Shown: positions 4,651 through 7,167 of the stretch, one piece after another
Position numbering within the stretch: position 1 is the stretch's first letter
How the letters are laid out: every line of letters starts with the position of its first letter
Assembly (NCBI GenBank): GCA_964412115.1
Contig: CAYPMM010000033.1
Coordinates: 1-7,167, forward strand
Direction of reading: 5' to 3'
Origin: HO2-45-28 sp964412115
GTDB taxonomy: Bacteria; Patescibacteriota; Minisyncoccia; HO2-45-28
Length of the DNA: 7,167 bases
Made by a program: the position numbers and the translations under genes
The notes under the pieces: model-generated
Seen by the model: the letters and a program-made list of their open reading frames with translations, nothing else
The model's database searches: none
Told to the model about the DNA's origin: nothing

Positions 4651-6360
4651 ATGAAATTTCAGCTTGACGGCAGAATGCTTGTCGTCGGCATTTTCTTAAG
4701 CGCGCTCGGCCTGATTATTATCAGCCGATTATTTTTTTTACAGGTTGTATCCGGAACATATTACAAAACCTTGGCTGAACGCCAGCATGTTTCTTCGCTT
4801 GACGCGAGCATAAGGCGGGGAAACATTTATCTTTCCGAAAAAGACGGAGGCCTGTTCGGCGTGGCTAATACGAAGAGCGGCCATCTTTTATATATTGACC
4901 CCAGAAAACTGGAAGACGCGGAGTACGCTTACGCCAAACTCGCCGAGATTTTACCCGGGCTGGATAAAAAAGATTTTTTCCAAAGAGCGGCCAAAAAAGA
5001 AGACCCGTACGAAATTATAAGCAGGAAACTGGAAAACGAATTGGCCGGGAAAATCTTGGACTTAAAGCTGGCGGGCGTAGGGGTTTCGCCAGAGGAGTGG
5101 CGGTTTTATCCGGCGCGCGAACTTGCCTCTTCGGTCGTAGGATTCGCGGGGTACAAAAGAGACGAGATAGTCGGACGATACGGAGTTGAATACTCGCGGG
5201 AATCGGTCCTTAAAGGCGAAGAAAATTACTTGAGCGGGCGCCGGACGCTTGCCGGAACTTTTCTTGATTGGGGAAAGAAGCTGTTTCCGGGCGTTAAATC
5301 TTCGGGAAGCGTTGTTTTAACCATAGAACCGCAAACGCAGTTTTTTTTGGAAAAAGTTCTTGATGAAGCATACGTTAAGTGGAATGCCGAAAGGGCGGGC
5401 GCGATTGTCATGGACCCGCAAACCGGCCGCATTTTGGCCATGGCCTCCCGGCCGTCGTTTGACCCGAACCGCTATAACGAAGTAAAGTCGCTTGATGTTT
5501 TTATAAATCCGTCCGTTGAACATATTTATGAACTCGGTTCCGTGTTTAAACCGCTTACCATGGCCGCGGGGATTGACATGGGAAAAATTTCGTCCGAGAC
5601 CACTTATTTTGATAACGGCTACTTGGTGATTAACAGCCGTAGAATTGAAAATTATGACGGCAAAGGCCGGGGAACGGTTGATATGCAGCGGGTATTAAAT
5701 GAATCGTTAAACACCGGCGCGGTTTTTGTTATGCGCCAAATCGGTCCCCAGGCGCTTAAAGATTATTTTGAAAAATTCGGCTTGTCGCAAAAAACGGGAA
5801 TCGAACTTCCGGGCGAGGTGTCGGGCAATCTGTCCAATCTGGAATCCGGACGCGAAATTGAATTGGCCACCGCTTCTTTCGGGCAGGGAATAGCGGTAAC
5901 GCCTCTGGAATTTTTGAGAGCCGTAAGCGTTCTTGCTAACGGCGGAAAATTGGTTAAGCCGTTTATTATCGACCGGATTGCGGTTGACGGCGCGCCGGAT
6001 ATTTTTAGCGCGCCGGAAGTAAAAGAAGGTGTTATAAAACCGCAGACGTCGGAAGAAATAACCCGCATGCTTGTCAGGGTGGTTGACGAGGCTTTAGCCG
6101 GCGGGATTTATAAAAATAAAAATTATAGTGTTGCGGCCAAGACCGGAACGGCGCAAATGTCCGACGGACGCGGAGGATATTCGGATGATTTTTTGCATGC
6201 CTTTTTCGGCTACGCCCCGGCCTACGACGCCCGATTCGCGGTGGTTATGTTTCTGGTCAAACCTCAAGGCGCCTTATACGCGTCTCACACATTGACCGAT
6301 CCGTTTATGGAAACAATGGAATTTCTGCTTAATTATTACAATATACCGCCGGATAGATAG
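4651..6360 (+). CDS. ftsI: Class B penicillin-binding protein, FtsI/PBP2-type transpeptidase
   Basis: This enzyme crosslinks peptidoglycan peptides (D,D-transpeptidase) and is anchored to the membrane with its catalytic part outside. At 569 aa it has a membrane anchor (about 9-32) followed by the usual RLFFLQVV, a non-catalytic pedestal domain (about 40-220) and the transpeptidase domain (about 240-560). All three active-site motifs are intact: SVFK (297-300, S297 nucleophile), SLN (352-354) and KTGT (497-500). No PASTA repeats follow. Its place after ftsL favours the septal FtsI role over the elongation PBP2 role. The 21 bp before the ATG are only A and T with no Shine-Dalgarno sequence. A terminator follows at 6412-6442. 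Confidence 0.94.
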   Translation: MKFQLDGRMLVVGIFLSALGLIIISRLFFLQVVSGTYYKTLAERQHVSSLDASIRRGNIYLSEKDGGLFGVANTKSGHLLYIDPRKLEDAEYAYAKLAEILPGLDKKDFFQRAAKKEDPYEIISRKLENELAGKILDLKLAGVGVSPEEWRFYPARELASSVVGFAGYKRDEIVGRYGVEYSRESVLKGEENYLSGRRTLAGTFLDWGKKLFPGVKSSGSVVLTIEPQTQFFLEKVLDEAYVKWNAERAGAIVMDPQTGRILAMASRPSFDPNRYNEVKSLDVFINPSVEHIYELGSVFKPLTMAAGIDMGKISSETTYFDNGYLVINSRRIENYDGKGRGTVDMQRVLNESLNTGAVFVMRQIGPQALKDYFEKFGLSQKTGIELPGEVSGNLSNLESGREIELATASFGQGIAVTPLEFLRAVSVLANGGKLVKPFIIDRIAVDGAPDIFSAPEVKEGVIKPQTSEEITRMLVRVVDEALAGGIYKNKNYSVAAKTGTAQMSDGRGGYSDDFLHAFFGYAPAYDARFAVVMFLVKPQGALYASHTLTDPFMETMEFLLNYYNIPPDR

Positions 6361-6411
6361 AGGTCAGGAAAGGTTTTATAAGGTTTATCAATCTTTTTTA
6401 AGGTTCTCGAC

Positions 6412-6442
6412 AGCGGATTTTCAGTCCGCTTTTATTTTTTTA
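6412..6442 (+). terminator. Rho-independent terminator of the mraZ-ftsI operon
   Basis: Six-base arms AGCGGA (6412-6417) and TCCGCT (6425-6430) enclose a 7-base loop and are followed by a long T-rich tract (TTTTATTTTTTT). It lies 51 bp after the ftsI stop. The operon therefore ends here, without the murE-mraY part of the dcw cluster. Confidence 0.82.
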
Positions 6443-6471
6443 TTTCGTATTTTTATTGAAAATTTAAAATT

Positions 6472-6502
6472 ACCAACCAAAGGTTGGTCCGCCTTTGGCG
6501 GA
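6472..6502. repeat. Two abutting perfect hairpins with complementary loops
   Basis: Hairpin one has arms ACCAACC (6472-6478) and GGTTGGT (6482-6488) with loop AAA. Hairpin two has arms TCCGCC (6488-6493) and GGCGGA (6497-6502) with loop TTT, sharing one base. CCAAAGG (6477-6483) and CCTTTGG (6492-6498) are also mutually complementary, so a third, alternative stem is possible. No T-tract follows on the plus strand. It looks like a short dispersed intergenic palindromic element, and I have an impression of similar units in Parcubacteria genomes. Confidence 0.6.
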
Positions 6503-6509
6503 AAAATTA

Positions 6510-6520
6510 ACTTATCCACA
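6510..6520 (+). promoter_or_regulatory. DnaA-box-like 11-mer beside an AT-rich stretch
   Basis: ACTTATCCACA is identical to 2838-2848 and to the reverse complement of 2930-2940, and contains the consensus nonamer TTATCCACA. The following 50 bases (6521-6570) are almost entirely A and T. A lone box with AT-rich DNA is not enough to call an origin. Confidence 0.4.
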
Positions 6521-6570
6521 GATTTAAGAAAAAAATCATAGCATTTAATTTTTTTAAAATTCATAATTAA

Positions 6571-6660
6571 GATATGTGTCGATATGTGTTTGCGTTTGAT
6601 CCAGCACTCCTCGATTACTGCTCATGGTAAATCTGATAACGTATCGATATAACATCGATG
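6571..6660 (+). promoter_or_regulatory. Upstream region of the helix-turn-helix gene: tandem repeat and ATCGAT boxes
   Basis: GATATGTGT is repeated head-to-tail at 6571-6579 and 6581-6589, one helical turn apart. Two ATCGAT palindromes lie at 6643-6648 and 6654-6659, the second within CATCGATG, which includes the start codon. A possible -10, TATAAC (6648-6653), would place the transcript start at or very near the ATG, that is, a leaderless mRNA. No good -35 is visible. The bound regulator, perhaps the gene's own product, is conjectural. Confidence 0.35.
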
Positions 6661-7167
6661 TCTTCTAAAAACGGATTTTCTAAAAAACCAAAACTTTTAA
6701 TAAAAGAAGGTAAAAGATACCTTTCTCTTATTCTTGCTGCTGAAATTTCCCAATATCATCGCGACTACCTTGGCCAGCTGATAAGAAAGGGCTCAATGCC
6801 CGCTAAAAAAATGGACGGCGCCTGGTTTATTCCGGAAGAGGCGCTAAAAGACTGGTTTGTAAAAAAAGCAAGCGAACGGAATAGCGAGATTAATATTGAA
6901 AAAGAGATTGAGGAGTTAAAAAATGAGTTCCAAAGCATCTCGAACGGTCTCGAGACGCGCTCGGAGCCCGAATCTTTAAAGCCCGCCCCTTCTTTGCCAA
7001 ACCCGCCATCGCCCAAATTGCCGAGGATCTCTTTGTCCCAAATAACTTTTCCAAAAATAAACGTTCCGGAGATTTCTTTTAAATTTTTTAAAAATAAAAA
7101 ATCCCTCTTGCGCGACCCCTGGGACGCCATGCTTTTGGGGGACCCTGTGCCGGAAAAACCCCGGCCC
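6658..7167 (+). CDS. Helix-turn-helix domain protein, 5' part only
   Basis: The frame is open for 170 codons from the ATG at 6658 and runs off the right edge. An in-frame TAA at 6637-6639 limits the start to this ATG. Residues about 20-67 (YLSLILAAEIS, then YLGQLIRKGSMPAKKMDGAW and FIPEEALKDWF) match the MerR/excisionase-like helix-turn-helix plan: a helix-turn-helix followed by a basic wing with a conserved Trp. A charged helix follows (about 70-92), then a Pro/Ser-rich linker (105-125) and repeated hydrophobic-Pro-Lys-Ile segments (LPRIS, FPKINVPEIS). No membrane segment is seen yet. I associate such N-terminal modules with Parcubacteria proteins of unknown function. The role is unassigned, and DNA binding is an inference from the fold. 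No Shine-Dalgarno sequence is present. Confidence 0.8.
   Translation, partial: MSSKNGFSKKPKLLIKEGKRYLSLILAAEISQYHRDYLGQLIRKGSMPAKKMDGAWFIPEEALKDWFVKKASERNSEINIEKEIEELKNEFQSISNGLETRSEPESLKPAPSLPNPPSPKLPRISLSQITFPKINVPEISFKFFKNKKSLLRDPWDAMLLGDPVPEKPRP

Noticed and set aside
6765..7130. Minus-strand open frame of 121 codons at the right edge
   Set aside because: The plus-strand frame over the same DNA is open for 170 codons and shows a recognisable helix-turn-helix domain, so this is a shadow.

Overview
The window looks like a piece of a small, compact bacterial genome, most likely Candidate Phyla Radiation (Parcubacteria-like). This is an inference from family resemblance: the GreA, LysRS, MraZ, RsmH and class B PBP sequences are clearly bacterial but divergent. 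Most genes lack a Shine-Dalgarno sequence. The division cluster is stripped down. The right-hand gene starts with a short helix-turn-helix module of a kind I associate with such genomes. No rRNA, tRNA, CRISPR array or insertion sequence was seen.

Layout, left to right. (1) 38-1977, plus strand: greA and lysS, 2 bp apart, closed by a strong bidirectional terminator (1996-2032). (2) 2057-2503, minus strand: one orphan gene of 148 codons that I cannot assign to a family. It differs sharply from its neighbours. Its codons mostly end in G or C, it has a good Shine-Dalgarno sequence, and its promoter is a perfect TTGACA-17-TATAAT packed with dyad symmetry. (3) 2504-2963: a long intergenic region with that promoter, a block of nested inverted repeats that could form a terminator/antiterminator-like RNA, and then a cluster of DnaA-box-like and GTGG repeats in front of mraZ. 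(4) 2964-6360, plus strand: mraZ, rsmH, a short FtsL-like protein and a class B penicillin-binding protein (FtsI-like), tightly packed and partly overlapping, ending at a terminator (6412-6442). (5) 6443-6657: intergenic DNA with two adjacent perfect hairpins, another DnaA-box-like 11-mer, an AT-rich stretch and a 10-bp tandem repeat. (6) 6658 to the right edge: the 5' part of a gene encoding a helix-turn-helix protein with a proline-rich linker.

How the parts work together. greA/lysS is a housekeeping pair serving transcription elongation and lysine charging. mraZ-rsmH-ftsL-ftsI is the front of the division and cell wall (dcw) cluster: a transcriptional regulator, a 16S rRNA methyltransferase, a divisome membrane scaffold and the septal transpeptidase. 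The usual next genes (murE, murF, mraY, murD, ftsW) do not follow. The regions most worth attention are the minus-strand cassette with its palindromic promoter and the repeat-dense region before mraZ.
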